Translations under genes and position numbers: made by a program
In this document: one piece after another, positions 39,047-48,822 of the stretch
How positions within the stretch are numbered: position 1 is the stretch's first letter
Layout: every line of letters begins with the position of its first letter
The notes under the pieces: model-generated
What the model was told of the DNA's origin: nothing
The model's database searches: none
What the model saw: only the letters and a program-made list of their open reading frames with translations
Assembly: GCF_014204495.1 (NCBI RefSeq)
Contig: NZ_JACHLN010000001.1
Location: forward strand, 868,001-932,000
Source of the DNA: Sphingomonas kyeonggiensis
GTDB taxonomy: Bacteria > Pseudomonadota > Alphaproteobacteria > Sphingomonadales > Sphingomonadaceae
Direction of reading: 5' to 3'
DNA length: 64,000 nucleotides

Positions 39047-40111
39047 TCAACCCTTCTGCCGGCTCTTCATCAGCGGCTGGATGCGGGTGCCGAAATTCTC
39101 GACGCCCTCCAGGAAGTCGTCGAAGGTCAGCAGCACGCCGCCGGTGTTCGGCACTTCGGCCATTTCGTCGAGCATCCGCGCGACGCTTTCATAGCTGCCG
39201 ACCAGCGTCCCCATGTTGATGTTCACCGCGCCCTCCGGCGCCGCGAGCTGGCGGACATTGGTCGTCGGGTTGTTCTTGTCGGCCGCGCCCTGGTCGATCA
39301 GCCAGCGCACCGCATCGATATCCAGGCCGTCGCGGTACGACTGCCACTTGGCCATCGCCGCCTCGTCGGTCTCGTCGGCGATCACCATGATCAGCACGAA
39401 CACCTTCACGTCGCGCCCGGTCTTCGCGGTCGCCTCGGCGAGGCGCTCGTTGTTGAAGGCGAAGGCGGTCGGCGTGTTGACGCCCTTGCCGAGGCAGAAG
39501 GCATAGTCCGCCCATTTGGCCGAGAAGGCGAGGCCTTCGTCCGACGAGCCGGCGCAGATGATCTTCATGTCGCCCTGCGGCGTGGGGCGGACGAGGCAAT
39601 CGTCCATCTGGTAATATTCGCCCTTCAGATCGCTGCGCCCGGTCTCCCACAGCTCGCGCAGGATCTGGGCGTATTCGTCGAGCATCTGGTAGCGATTGCG
39701 GAAATGCTCGTCGCCTGGCCACAAGCCCATCTGGCTGTATTCGGGGCGCTGCCAGCCGGTGATCAGGTTGAGCCCGAAGCGGCCATGGCTGATCGAATCG
39801 ATCGTGTTGCACATCCGCGCGGCAAAGGCCGGCGGGATGATCAGCGTGGGGCAGGTGGCATAGATCTTGATCTTCTCGGTGACGGCGGCGAGGCCGGCCA
39901 TCAGCGTGAAGCTCTCCAGCCCATATTCCCAGAACTCGGTCTTGCCGCCGAACCCGCGCAGCTTGATCATCGAGAGCAGGAAATCGAGGCCATGCTCCTC
40001 GGCCTTGAGCGCGATCGCCTTGTTCATGTCGAAGCTCGGCATGTACTGCGGCGCGTTCTCGCTGATCAGCCAGCCATTGTTGTTGATGGGAACGAAGACG
40101 CCGACTTCCAT
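39047..40111 (-). CDS. rutA: Pyrimidine monooxygenase RutA
   Basis: FMN-dependent luciferase-like monooxygenase that opens the uracil ring to ureidoacrylate (peracid) using FMNH2 and O2. 354 residues, with [20 protein letters not shown] at the N-terminus, [18 protein letters not shown] and [13 protein letters not shown], close to RutA from other species. Start ATG 40111 lies 4 nt after the rutD stop and has GGGGAG within the rutD end. Last gene of a rutB-C-D-A operon. No flavin reductase (rutF) is present to supply FMNH2. Confidence 0.95.
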   Translation of the reverse strand: MEVGVFVPINNNGWLISENAPQYMPSFDMNKAIALKAEEHGLDFLLSMIKLRGFGGKTEFWEYGLESFTLMAGLAAVTEKIKIYATCPTLIIPPAFAARMCNTIDSISHGRFGLNLITGWQRPEYSQMGLWPGDEHFRNRYQMLDEYAQILRELWETGRSDLKGEYYQMDDCLVRPTPQGDMKIICAGSSDEGLAFSAKWADYAFCLGKGVNTPTAFAFNNERLAEATAKTGRDVKVFVLIMVIADETDEAAMAKWQSYRDGLDIDAVRWLIDQGAADKNNPTTNVRQLAAPEGAVNINMGTLVGSYESVARMLDEMAEVPNTGGVLLTFDDFLEGVENFGTRIQPLMKSRQKG

Positions 40112-40115
40112 GTGA

Positions 40116-40892
40116 TTAGCTCCCCAGAAATGCGAGCACGCGGGCTTCGAAGCCCGTCGGATCGGTAACGTTGCAGGCGTGCCCTCCCCAGGGCATCCGG
40201 ACAAGTTGCGCCCCCGGAATGGCTTGCGCAAGCCGCTCCGAGCAATGCGGCGGGACCAGCGCATCGTCGTCGCTGGCGAGCAGCAGCACCGGTGTCGCGA
40301 ACGCCGTCGCCTCCAGCCGATCGATCAGGTCGAACGCAAGCGCCTCGAGGATGCGCGCCTCGACCATCTCGACCGGGAAACCGGCGACATGGTGCCTGGC
40401 CTCTTCGTCCAGCCGGTCGCTATTCTCGGAGATCCATTGCGGCGGGAACAGGAAGATCGGCTGGGCATCGACATATTTGCCGGCGCCGTACGCGCGCAGC
40501 AGCGCCAGCCGGGCATCGAAGCAGCGCCTGGTATAGGGATCGAGCCGCCCCCAGCCATTAACCACCACCAGCCGCCCGACCCGCTCCGGCGCGTCGAGCG
40601 CGAGGCTCAATCCGCCCATGCCGCCAATCGCATGACCGAGGATCGAGGCCTTCTCGATCCCGAGTTCGTCCATCAGCAGCCGGATATCGTCGCCGATGCT
40701 TTCCAGCTTCGGGGTGACCGTCCGGTCCGAGCGGGCGGTGCCGCGGTGATCGTAGAGGATGACGCGGAAACGCGCGGCGAGCGCGGGCAGGTTGAGCCGC
40801 CAGTAATTGCCCGATCCGCCCATGCCGGCGGAGAGGATCAGCGGCGGTCCGCTGCCATGTTCCTCATAATAGAGACCCGCCGCCTCAGGCAT
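40116..40892 (-). CDS. rutD: Putative carbamate hydrolase RutD
   Basis: 258-residue alpha/beta-hydrolase. Within the Rut pathway it is thought to speed breakdown of a carbamate or aminoacrylate intermediate. The nucleophile elbow reads [10 protein letters not shown], with Ala where a Ser would be; to my knowledge RutD proteins share this. HG motif: [18 protein letters not shown]. Late His: [11 protein letters not shown]. The start overlaps the rutC stop by one base (TGATG). Confidence 0.92.
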   Translation of the reverse strand: MPEAAGLYYEEHGSGPPLILSAGMGGSGNYWRLNLPALAARFRVILYDHRGTARSDRTVTPKLESIGDDIRLLMDELGIEKASILGHAIGGMGGLSLALDAPERVGRLVVVNGWGRLDPYTRRCFDARLALLRAYGAGKYVDAQPIFLFPPQWISENSDRLDEEARHHVAGFPVEMVEARILEALAFDLIDRLEATAFATPVLLLASDDDALVPPHCSERLAQAIPGAQLVRMPWGGHACNVTDPTGFEARVLAFLGS

Positions 40893-41275
40893 CAGCCGAT
40901 ATGCGCCACCGAGGCGATCTCAACCAGGCAATCGGGCTTCACCAGATCCGCCTTGATGCAATAGCGCGCCGGCTTCGCACCGGGGAAATACTCGGCATAG
41001 ATCTGGTTGAAGACGGGGTAATCGGCGAAATCCTTGAGGAAGATGTGGTTCATCGCCACGTCCTCCAGGGTCGCGCCAGCCGCCTCAAGCGTGGTCTTGA
41101 TGACTTCGAGGATGTGCCGGGTCTGGCCCGCGGCATCACCGACATGGAGGACGATGCCGCCCTCGCCGAGCGCGAGCACGCCCGAGACATAGACCGTGTT
41201 CCCGGCCTTGGCGCCCGCCGAATAGGGGGCGATCGGCGTGGGGAACTGGGGCGGGTTGATCGGCTCGAACGGCAT
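40892..41275 (-). CDS. rutC: 3-aminoacrylate deaminase RutC (RidA family)
   Basis: 127-residue YjgF/YER057c/UK114 (RidA) protein, forming trimers that hydrolyse aminoacrylate to malonate semialdehyde and ammonia. Starts MPFEPINPPQFPTPIAPYSA with the family's PYS motif; the C-terminal PARYCIKADLVKPDCLVEIA holds the active-site Arg. Start ATG 41275 lies 10 nt after the rutB stop. The longer frame upstream lies over rutB and is not used. Confidence 0.95.
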   Translation of the reverse strand: MPFEPINPPQFPTPIAPYSAGAKAGNTVYVSGVLALGEGGIVLHVGDAAGQTRHILEVIKTTLEAAGATLEDVAMNHIFLKDFADYPVFNQIYAEYFPGAKPARYCIKADLVKPDCLVEIASVAHIG

Positions 41276-41285
41276 CGCTTGCTCC

Positions 41286-42020
<735 letters not shown>

Positions 42021-42082
42021 TTCGAGGAGTGTTCCCGAGAATGGCGCGGCGCACAAGCCCCCTACATCAGGGGCCGGCCCGC

Positions 42083-42273
42083 CTCGCCAAAGTACACGAA
42101 GTACAGGCCAAAAGCGGATTTTGCGGGCCGCTATTTTCCCTATTTCCTCGGGAAAGCGCCACATCTCGCACGATCATTGCGCGCGGCTGATCCTATCTTT
42201 CCTACAGCGTCAAGGAGCCACGGCACGGGGAGCCGGGCGCTCGAGCCGAGCAGGCGAAATCCTACATTGCAAG
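42083..42273 (-). repeat. Dispersed intergenic repeat, copy B
   Basis: Opposite orientation to copy A: on the minus strand it starts CTTGCAATGTAGGATTTCGC (42273 leftwards) and ends TGTACTTCGTGTACTTTGGC at 42083. It lies 63 nt upstream of rutB, so the rut promoter must be within or beside it. The gene-free stretch 42021-42384 holds this copy and the palindrome at 42293-42369. Confidence 0.75.
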
Positions 42274-42292
42274 GTGCAGCATGCCGTTTCGT

Positions 42293-42369
42293 TTCCCCGG
42301 CGAAAGCCGGGGCCCAGAACCAAAAGCGATACGGCAGAGAAACCCTGGGCCCCGGCTTTCGCCGGGGAA
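42293..42369. repeat. Long composite palindrome (CCCCGGCGAAAGCCGGGG type)
   Basis: Arms TTCCCCGGCGAAAGCCGGGG and CCCCGGCTTTCGCCGGGGAA with GCCCAG/CTGGGC extensions surround ~27 nt. Nearly identical to the element at 26790-26866. It begins 15 nt beyond the tlpA stop and may act as its terminator. Confidence 0.85.
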
Positions 42370-42384
42370 ACGGGGAGGGCAATA

Positions 42385-42990
42385 CTAGCTCGCCTCGGCG
42401 AGCAGGGCCGCCGCCTTGGCGCCCGCCCAGTCCATCTCGCCCGCCAGGCGCCAGACTTCCTTGCCGGCCGAATCATAGAGGATGGTGGTAGGCAGGTTGG
42501 CGTTCATGCCGAGGCTGAACGCCATGTCCGGGTCGGTCCAGGGCTTGAGGTTCTTGAACCCCGCCTTGGCGAAATAGGGATCGACCAGCTCGCGGCCCTT
42601 CAGGTCCTGGCTGAGCGTGATCACCGGCAGCGCATCGCCCTTCTTCCCGGCCAGCGCATCAAGCGTCGGCATCTCGGCGCGGCAGGGAATGCACCAGGTC
42701 GCCCAGAGGTTGAGGAGCACCGGCTTGCCCTTGAACGCCGCCAGCGTGACCTTCTTGCCCATCGGATCGACGAACGCGAAGTCCGGCGCGGCCTCACCCT
42801 TGTGGCTGCGATCGAGCTGCCCCTTGTCGGCGACGGCAGCGGCCGGCGCCGCTTCCGATGCCGCATTAGCGGCGGAGATAGTTTCGTTTGCTTGGCTTCC
42901 GGGCCCGGAGCGCTTATCGCACCCCGCGATCATCAGGGTGCCGAGCAGGAGAAGTGAGATAGCCGAGCGCAAGGACAGCTCCAATGCCAT
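42385..42990 (-). CDS. TlpA-like thioredoxin lipoprotein
   Basis: 201 residues: lipoprotein signal with lipobox MIAGC (Cys24), an Ala/Ser-rich linker, then a thioredoxin fold with active site WCIPC and cis-Pro loop LPTTILYD. It should act as a membrane-anchored periplasmic thiol reductase (TlpA/ResA type, e.g. cytochrome c or CuA maturation; partner unknown). Its ATG (42990-42988) shares bases 42989-42990 with the argH ATG on the other strand, so the two genes have no intergenic DNA. Confidence 0.88.
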   Translation of the reverse strand: MALELSLRSAISLLLLGTLMIAGCDKRSGPGSQANETISAANAASEAAPAAAVADKGQLDRSHKGEAAPDFAFVDPMGKKVTLAAFKGKPVLLNLWATWCIPCRAEMPTLDALAGKKGDALPVITLSQDLKGRELVDPYFAKAGFKNLKPWTDPDMAFSLGMNANLPTTILYDSAGKEVWRLAGEMDWAGAKAAALLAEAS

Positions 42991-44365
42991 GTGGGGTGGG
43001 CGCTTCGCCGAAGGCCCGTCTGCAGTCATGCGCGAGATTAACGCATCCATTCCCTTCGACAAGCGGATGTGGCGTCAGGATCTGCGCGGCAGCCAGGCGC
43101 ATGTGACCATGCTGGGTGCGCAGGGCATCGTTGCGGCCGAGGACGCAGCGGCGATCCATGCGGGCCTGAGCGAAGTCGCGACCGATTTCGAAGCCGAGGG
43201 CGTGCCCGAGGACCTGGCCCTCGAAGACATCCACATGCTCGCCGAATCGCGGCTGGCGCAGAAGATCGGCCCGACCGCGGGCCGCCTGCACACCGCGCGC
43301 TCGCGCAACGACCAGGTGGCAACCGACTTCCGCCTGTGGGTGCGCGACGCGGTCGACCAGGCCGAAGCGGCGCTGGGCGCGCTGCAGGACGCACTGCTGG
43401 CACGTGCCGAGGAACATGCCGACAGCGTGATGCCGGGCTTCACCCATCTCCAGGTCGCCCAGCCGGTGACGCTCGGCCATCACCTGATGGCCTATTTCGA
43501 GATGTTCGCGCGCGACCGCTCGCGGCTTCGCGATGCCCGTGCGCGCCTCAATCTCTGCCCGCTCGGCTCGGCGGCGCTGGCCGGCACCGGATTCAACCTC
43601 GACCGCGAAGCGACGGCAAAGGCGCTCGGCTTCGACGGGCCGACGCGCAACTCGCTCGATTCGGTTTCCGACCGCGACTTCGCCATCGAATATCTCACAG
43701 CCGCGTCGCAGGCCGCGCTGCATCTCAGCCGCCTGGCCGAGGAATTCGTGATCTGGGCAAGCCAGCCCTTCGGCTTCGTGTCGCTGAGCGACCAATGGTC
43801 GACCGGCAGCTCGATCATGCCGCAGAAGCGCAATCCCGACGCCGCTGAACTGGTGCGCGGGCACAGCGGCCGGATCACCGGCGCGCTCGTCTCGCTGATG
43901 ATCACGATGAAGGGCCTGCCGCTCGCCTATTCGAAGGACATGCAGGACGACAAGCCGCCGGTGTTCGAGGCGCATGACCTGCTCGGCCTCAGCATCGCGG
44001 CGATGACCGGCATGGTGGAAAGCGCGACCTTCCGGCTCGACCGGATGCGCGCCGCCGCCGAGGCCGGCTTCTCGACCGCCACCGACCTGGCCGACTGGCT
44101 GGTGCGCGAGGGCGGCATCCCGTTCCGCGAGGCGCACCACATCACCGGACGCGCGGTGGCGGCGGCGGAAGCGGCAAGCATCCGTCTCGATCAGCTATCG
44201 ATCACCCAACTCAAGGAAATCGACGCACGGATCGATGAACGCGTATATGACGTTCTGAGCGTCGATGCCTCGGTATCGAGCCGGACGAGCTTTGGCGGCA
44301 CTTCGCCGAAGCGGGTACGGGAAGCCATCGCGGCGGCGCGCAAGAGCCGCGAGGAGGAAGCGTGA
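42989..44365 (+). CDS. argH: Argininosuccinate lyase
   Basis: Last step of arginine synthesis: splits argininosuccinate to arginine and fumarate. 458 residues from ATG 42989 ([20 protein letters not shown]), with the fumarase/aspartase signature [16 protein letters not shown] and [20 protein letters not shown] lies 13 nt upstream, which is rather far. An in-frame GTG at 42938 would add 17 residues ending SSNA, similar to N-termini I recall in some relatives, so the true start may be further upstream, overlapping tlpA more. First gene of argH-lptM-lysA-cysG-zntB. Confidence 0.96.
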   Translation: MWGGRFAEGPSAVMREINASIPFDKRMWRQDLRGSQAHVTMLGAQGIVAAEDAAAIHAGLSEVATDFEAEGVPEDLALEDIHMLAESRLAQKIGPTAGRLHTARSRNDQVATDFRLWVRDAVDQAEAALGALQDALLARAEEHADSVMPGFTHLQVAQPVTLGHHLMAYFEMFARDRSRLRDARARLNLCPLGSAALAGTGFNLDREATAKALGFDGPTRNSLDSVSDRDFAIEYLTAASQAALHLSRLAEEFVIWASQPFGFVSLSDQWSTGSSIMPQKRNPDAAELVRGHSGRITGALVSLMITMKGLPLAYSKDMQDDKPPVFEAHDLLGLSIAAMTGMVESATFRLDRMRAAAEAGFSTATDLADWLVREGGIPFREAHHITGRAVAAAEAASIRLDQLSITQLKEIDARIDERVYDVLSVDASVSSRTSFGGTSPKRVREAIAAARKSREEEA

Positions 44366-44613
44366 TGAAGCGACTGGTGCTGCTGACCCTGGCCCTGGTG
44401 GGCGGACTTGCCCTGGCGAGCTGCGGCAACCGTTCGGCGCTCAAACCCGCGGCGACGGCGTCGCTGCCGGCAGCGCCCTATGGCGCGACTGCGACGCCGT
44501 CGCCCGGAGACCTGCTCAACCCGCCCGTCCAGACGCGCCCGGCACGTAGCGACGACCTTATCCAGAGTTCGGACCAGCGGCGCAGCGACGCCTACGACCT
44601 GCCGCCGCGCTAA
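44365..44613 (+). CDS. lptM: Small lipoprotein, LptM-like
   Basis: 82 residues with lipobox LASC (Cys20), then a Pro/Ala-rich tail. Small lipoproteins in this spot (before lysA/dapF) belong to the LptM/YifL family, which in E. coli stabilises LptD during lipopolysaccharide-translocon assembly. The short GNRSALKP-like segment after the Cys fits YifL (CGxKGPLxxP pattern), though loosely. ATG overlaps the argH stop (TGATG). GAGGAGG upstream is the ribosome-binding site. A GTG one codon earlier is possible. Confidence 0.7.
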   Translation: MKRLVLLTLALVGGLALASCGNRSALKPAATASLPAAPYGATATPSPGDLLNPPVQTRPARSDDLIQSSDQRRSDAYDLPPR

Positions 44614-44633
44614 GCCCAATAGGAAGTTTTCCC

Positions 44634-45893
44634 GTGTCCCATTTCGAAGTGATCGGCGGCACCCTGCACGCCGAGAATGTTCCGCTCGCCCGCATCGCCG
44701 AAGCAATCGGCACGCCCGTCTATGTCTATTCGACCGAGGCCTTTCGCGAGGCCGCCCGCGCCTTCCGCAAGGGGCTGGAACCGGTCGGCCGGCACCATGT
44801 CGCCTTCGCGGTGAAGGCCAATCCGAACCTCGCGGTGCTGCGCCTGCTCGCCAATGAGGGCTTCGGCGCCGATGTCGTCTCGGGCGGCGAGCTGTCGCGC
44901 GCGCTCGCGGCGGGCATCCCGGCCAAGGACGTGGTGTTCTCCGGCGTCGGCAAGACCCGCAAGGAACTCCACCAGGCGCTCGACGCCGGAATCGGCCAGT
45001 TCAACCTCGAGCTCGAGGAAGAGGGCGTCGTCCTTGCCGAGATCGCGCATAGCAAGGGCATGGTCGCCCCGGCGGCGCTGCGCGTGAACCCGGACGTCGA
45101 TGCCGGCACGCACGAGAAGATCTCGACCGGCAAGGCCGAGAACAAGTTCGGCCTGCCGATCGACCAGGCCCCGGCGATCTTCGACCGGCTGGCGAAGCTG
45201 GAAGGCATCAACCTGCGCGGCGTCGCCGTGCATATCGGCAGCCAGCTGCTCAGCCTGGCGCCGCTGGAAGCCGCGTTCGAGCGCGTCGGCAAGCTCGTCG
45301 CCGAGCTGCGCGCCGCCGGCCACACGATCACCCATGTCGACCTGGGCGGCGGCCTGGGCGTGGCCTACAAGCCGGAGGACGTGCCGCCGACCTCGGCAGC
45401 GTTCGGCGAGATGGTCGCGCGGGTGACGAAGGACTGGGATGTCGAGCTGATGTTCGAGCCCGGCCGCCACATCTCGGCCAATGCCGGCGTGCTGCTCACC
45501 GAAGTGCTGTGGGTGAAGCCGGGCGTGACCAATCCCTGGGTGGTGGTCGACGCGGCGATGAACGACCTGCAGCGCGTCGCGCTGTACGACGCCTATCATG
45601 GCTTTGCCTCGGTGACGCCGAGCGGCGAGACCATGGTCGCCAATGTCTGCGGCCCGGTGTGCGAGAGCAGCGACGTGTTCCTGAAGAATCGCGAGATCGA
45701 CGCACTGAAGAGCGGCGACCTGGCGGTGCTGCAGAGCGCCGGCGCCTATGGCGCGACCATGGCGAGCACCTACAACAGCCGCGCGCTGGTGCCCGAGGTG
45801 CTGGTGTCGGGGGAGCGATTCGAACTGGTCGCGGGGCGGATCACCGCCGAGACGATCATGGGCGAAGAACAGGTTCCGGACTGGCTGAAGTAA
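44634..45893 (+). CDS. lysA: Diaminopimelate decarboxylase
   Basis: PLP enzyme making L-lysine from meso-diaminopimelate. 419 residues from GTG 44634 with AGGAAG 7 nt upstream. Motifs: FAVKANPN with PLP Lys61, VHIGSQLLSLAPLE, HVDLGGGLGV, EPGRHISANAG and CGPVCESSD (active-site Cys). Standard alanine racemase-like barrel plus beta domain. In operon between lptM and the siroheme gene. Confidence 0.97.
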   Translation: MSHFEVIGGTLHAENVPLARIAEAIGTPVYVYSTEAFREAARAFRKGLEPVGRHHVAFAVKANPNLAVLRLLANEGFGADVVSGGELSRALAAGIPAKDVVFSGVGKTRKELHQALDAGIGQFNLELEEEGVVLAEIAHSKGMVAPAALRVNPDVDAGTHEKISTGKAENKFGLPIDQAPAIFDRLAKLEGINLRGVAVHIGSQLLSLAPLEAAFERVGKLVAELRAAGHTITHVDLGGGLGVAYKPEDVPPTSAAFGEMVARVTKDWDVELMFEPGRHISANAGVLLTEVLWVKPGVTNPWVVVDAAMNDLQRVALYDAYHGFASVTPSGETMVANVCGPVCESSDVFLKNREIDALKSGDLAVLQSAGAYGATMASTYNSRALVPEVLVSGERFELVAGRITAETIMGEEQVPDWLK

Positions 45894-45894
45894 G

Positions 45895-46626
45895 ATGACG
45901 CTGACCGCCCTGCCGATCTTCGTGAAGCTGGCAGGGCGGCCGGTGATCCTGATCGGCAGCGGTGAGGCCGCGGAGGCCAAGCGCCGGCTGCTCGAACGCG
46001 CGGGCGCCGAGATCGTCGGCGAGGAAGCGCAGGCATCGCTGGCGATCGTCGCGGCGGACGAGCCCGAACCGATTGTCGCGCGGCTGCGTTCCCGCGGGGT
46101 GCTGGTGAACACCGTCGACCGCCCGGACCTGTGCGACTTCACCCTGCCCGCGATCGTCGAGCGCGATCCCGTGCTGGTGGCGATCGGCACCGGCGGCGTC
46201 TCCGCCGGGCTCGCCGCAGCGCTGCGCCAGAGGCTGGAGACCGAGCTTCCCGCCGACCTGGGCGAGACCGCAAAGGCGCTCCATGCAGCGCGCACGGAGC
46301 TGCGCGCACGCTTTCCCGACATCGCCGATCGCCGCCGCGCGATCGGCGCGGCGCTGGCGGAAGGACTGGGCAGCGACGTGGTTGCGCGCATGCGGGCGCC
46401 GGAAGACGCCCGGCTGGTGCGCATCACGCTTGCCTCGGACGATCCCGACGATCTAACGCTGCGCCAGGCGCGCGCGCTTGCGCAGGCCGAGCGGGTGTAC
46501 CATTTTCCCGGCGTGCCGACCGCCATCCTGAACCGCGCCCGCGCCGATGCGCCGCGCATCGCCTGCTCCGCCCCACCCGAAGCGCCCGGCCCCGGGCTCT
46601 CGATCTGGCTGGAGCCCGGCGCATGA
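45895..46626 (+). CDS. cysG: Siroheme synthase, precorrin-2 dehydrogenase/ferrochelatase part
   Basis: 243 residues. NAD-dependent oxidation of precorrin-2 and iron insertion, giving siroheme for sulfite/nitrite reductase. N-terminal Rossmann motif VILIGSGEAAEAKRRLLERAG, TVDRPDLCDFTLPAIVERDP and VAIGTGGVSAGLAAALRQRLE match CysG-B/Met8p. The last ~65 residues (RITLASDDPDDLTLRQARAL) look like the beginning of the CysG-A methyltransferase domain, but its GAGPGD-type SAM loop is changed and the remainder is missing. It starts 1 nt after lysA and overlaps the next gene by 4 nt. Confidence 0.85.
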   Translation: MTLTALPIFVKLAGRPVILIGSGEAAEAKRRLLERAGAEIVGEEAQASLAIVAADEPEPIVARLRSRGVLVNTVDRPDLCDFTLPAIVERDPVLVAIGTGGVSAGLAAALRQRLETELPADLGETAKALHAARTELRARFPDIADRRRAIGAALAEGLGSDVVARMRAPEDARLVRITLASDDPDDLTLRQARALAQAERVYHFPGVPTAILNRARADAPRIACSAPPEAPGPGLSIWLEPGA

Positions 46627-47576
46627 GCGGCTTTGCGTATATCGTCCATGACGGGAAGGTGGAGCAGCCGATCCTGAAGGAAGCGCTGGGCAAGGATGCC
46701 GCGCTGAGCTGGATCCATCTCAATACCAATGACGAGCGTGCCCAGCTCTGGCTGAGCGGCGAGGCCAAGCTCGCCCAGCCGGTGATCGAAGCGCTGACCG
46801 CGATGGAAACCCGCCCGCGCTGCGACCTGTTCGGCCCGGCGGCGCTGATCAACCTGCGCGGCATGTCCTCCGATGCGCTCGACACCTCCGATCCGCTCGC
46901 CTCGATCCGGATGTACGCGCATGGCGGCTGCGTCTTCTCGGTCTCGCGCAAGCAGCTCAACGCGGTGCAGCCGGTGCGCAAGCTGGTCGAGGACGGCAAG
47001 GTCCTCGATCCGGGCGACCTGATCGCCGCGATCGCCCAGGCGATCACCGAGGAACTCGATCCGATGGTCGCCGAGCTGGGCGATTCGCTCGACGATTGCG
47101 AGGAGCAGATCTCCCGCCACCGCGCCTTCGACCTGCGCCGGCTGGTCAACGAGACCCGGGTCAAGGCGATCGGCCTGCGCCGCTTCCTCTATCCGCAGCG
47201 CGCCGCGCTGGAGAAGCTCGCGGGCCTGCCGGTGGAATGGCTGGCCGAGGACGACCGGCTCCATCTCGCCGCCGCCGCCGACCGCGCCGCACGCATGGCG
47301 GAAGAGCTGGAGAGCATCCGCGAGCGCGCCGCGCTGACGCACGAGACGCTGACCGACCTGCGTTCGGAACTGATCGACCAGCGCTCGCTGATGATCGCGG
47401 TGGTGGCGATGGTGTTCCTGCCGCTGACCTTCATCACCGGCCTGCTCGGCATGAACGTGGCCGGCATTCCCTGGGCGCATGAGCCCTGGGCGTTCTGGGG
47501 CGTGGTGGCGCTGTGCGTTGCCGTCGCGGTGCTGATCACCGGCTATTTCCTCCGCCGGCACTGGTTCGAACGCTAG
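46623..47576 (+). CDS. zntB: CorA/ZntB family divalent-cation transporter
   Basis: 317 residues. A large N-terminal cytoplasmic alpha/beta domain, a long helix rich in Arg/Glu (~residues 130-250), and two C-terminal transmembrane helices joined by the pore signature GMNVAGIPW, close to ZntB (GxN motif). It would transport Zn2+ or Mg2+ across the inner membrane. ZntB is favoured by VAGIP over the CorA GMNFxxMP loop, but metal identity is not provable here. ATGA overlap with cysG. Confidence 0.85.
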   Translation: MSGFAYIVHDGKVEQPILKEALGKDAALSWIHLNTNDERAQLWLSGEAKLAQPVIEALTAMETRPRCDLFGPAALINLRGMSSDALDTSDPLASIRMYAHGGCVFSVSRKQLNAVQPVRKLVEDGKVLDPGDLIAAIAQAITEELDPMVAELGDSLDDCEEQISRHRAFDLRRLVNETRVKAIGLRRFLYPQRAALEKLAGLPVEWLAEDDRLHLAAAADRAARMAEELESIRERAALTHETLTDLRSELIDQRSLMIAVVAMVFLPLTFITGLLGMNVAGIPWAHEPWAFWGVVALCVAVAVLITGYFLRRHWFER

Positions 47577-47580
47577 GCGC

Positions 47581-48129
47581 TCAGGCGCGCTGGAGGCGAT
47601 CCAGCTCGGCACGGGCGGCCGCAAGCTCGCTGCGCGCCTCGCCCAGTTCGATCGCGCGCGCGGCGATGCGGGCATCGAGCGCAAGGTTCGACCGCTTGAG
47701 CTCTTCCATCCGGTCCGAGCGCGTCATCGTGCGCTCGATGCGGGCGGCCAGCTCCTCGAAGCTGTAGGGCTTGGCGAGATAATCGTCGGCGCCGGCCTGC
47801 AGCGCCTCGACCGCGCCGGCGGGATCGTCCTGGCCGGTCACCACGATCACCGGCATGTCCGAAGTGTCACGCGTGCCGCGGATCTCCTGCAGCACGTGCA
47901 GGCCGGAGACTTCGGGCATCACCCGATCGACCAGCACCATGTCGAAACCGCGTGCGGAGATCAGCTCGAGCGCCTGGGTGCCGCTGTCCGCCAGCACGAC
48001 GAGATAGCCGAGCTGGCCGAGCCGATGCGCGAGGACATGCAGGTTGGTCCGGCTGTCATCGACCGCCAGAATGGTGCGCGTGGCACGTCGGCGATTGCCA
48101 ATGCCTTCCTGTGCCGAAGCCTCGTCCAT
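47581..48129 (-). CDS. Stand-alone response regulator with C-terminal coiled coil
   Basis: 182 residues. Receiver domain at 18-138 with acidic pair Asp24/Asp25, phospho-acceptor Asp68 (LVDRVMP), Thr99 and Lys121 (LAKPYS), so phosphorylation-competent. After it comes only a ~40-residue helix of heptads (LKRSNLALDARIAARAIELG...) with no DNA-binding or enzymatic output domain. It may act through protein contacts, as CheY- or DivK-like regulators do, or dimerise through the coil. The first ~17 residues are a basic tail. Convergent with zntB, 4 nt between stops. Confidence 0.85.
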   Translation of the reverse strand: MDEASAQEGIGNRRRATRTILAVDDSRTNLHVLAHRLGQLGYLVVLADSGTQALELISARGFDMVLVDRVMPEVSGLHVLQEIRGTRDTSDMPVIVVTGQDDPAGAVEALQAGADDYLAKPYSFEELAARIERTMTRSDRMEELKRSNLALDARIAARAIELGEARSELAAARAELDRLQRA

Positions 48130-48189
48130 GGCCGGTAATATAGCGCTGCAACAATCACGAAACAGTTAAGCGGCGCGCAACCAGCCCGA

Positions 48190-48726
48190 TCAGCGCTCGA
48201 GGAAGCTGAAGATCTGGCCGACCATCACGTCCATCGGGCCGCTGCATTTGTCGAGCGCGTCGCCCGGCTCGATCGTGTTGATCGCCAGGCCCATCGGCGT
48301 CGGCCAGCCGCGCAGCGCATGGGTGATGGTGCGGAGCGCCTGCAGCGTCGAGACCGCCGCCTGCCAGCCCGCCGCGGTGGCGATCAGGCCGACCGGCAGC
48401 CCGTCGAAATAGGGGCGATCGTCCTTGCTCATCGCCTCGACATAATCGAGCGCGGTCTTGACCAGCCCCGACAGCGTGCCGTGATAGCCGGGCGAGCCGA
48501 CGATCACCGCATCGGCCGAGCGCAGCGCCTCAAGATAGCGCATCACCGCCGGATTGCCCTCGACATTGCCCGGCTCGTAATGCGGGAAGGCGATCGCCTC
48601 GCCGGTGAGCAAGGTGGTGCGGGCGCCCCGCGCCTCGGCCTTGGCGAGCGTGACCGCGAGCAGGCGTCCAGTGGCGGATTCGGGTCGCAGGGTGCCGCCC
48701 AATGCGACGATATGAGGTGCCGACAT
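48190..48726 (-). CDS. NAD(P)H-dependent FMN reductase family protein
   Basis: 178-residue flavodoxin-like fold: LGGTLRPESATGRLL (FMN phosphate loop), VIVGSPGYHGTLSGLVKTALDYVE (the GSPxYHG(S/T)xSGxLKNAxD-type signature) and GLIATAAGWQA. It could reduce free flavin or quinones. Interesting because rutF is missing from the rut operon, but nothing links the two. Divergent from the CoA-transferase gene. Confidence 0.88.
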   Translation of the reverse strand: MSAPHIVALGGTLRPESATGRLLAVTLAKAEARGARTTLLTGEAIAFPHYEPGNVEGNPAVMRYLEALRSADAVIVGSPGYHGTLSGLVKTALDYVEAMSKDDRPYFDGLPVGLIATAAGWQAAVSTLQALRTITHALRGWPTPMGLAINTIEPGDALDKCSGPMDVMVGQIFSFLER

Positions 48727-48822
48727 GGCTTCCCGCTAGCCCAAAGGCTCGGCAAGCGCCAGCGTGGACCTGAGGTGCGGGCTGCGGCTATGCATCGGCA
48801 GAATCGCGCATGGGGGAGCCAA

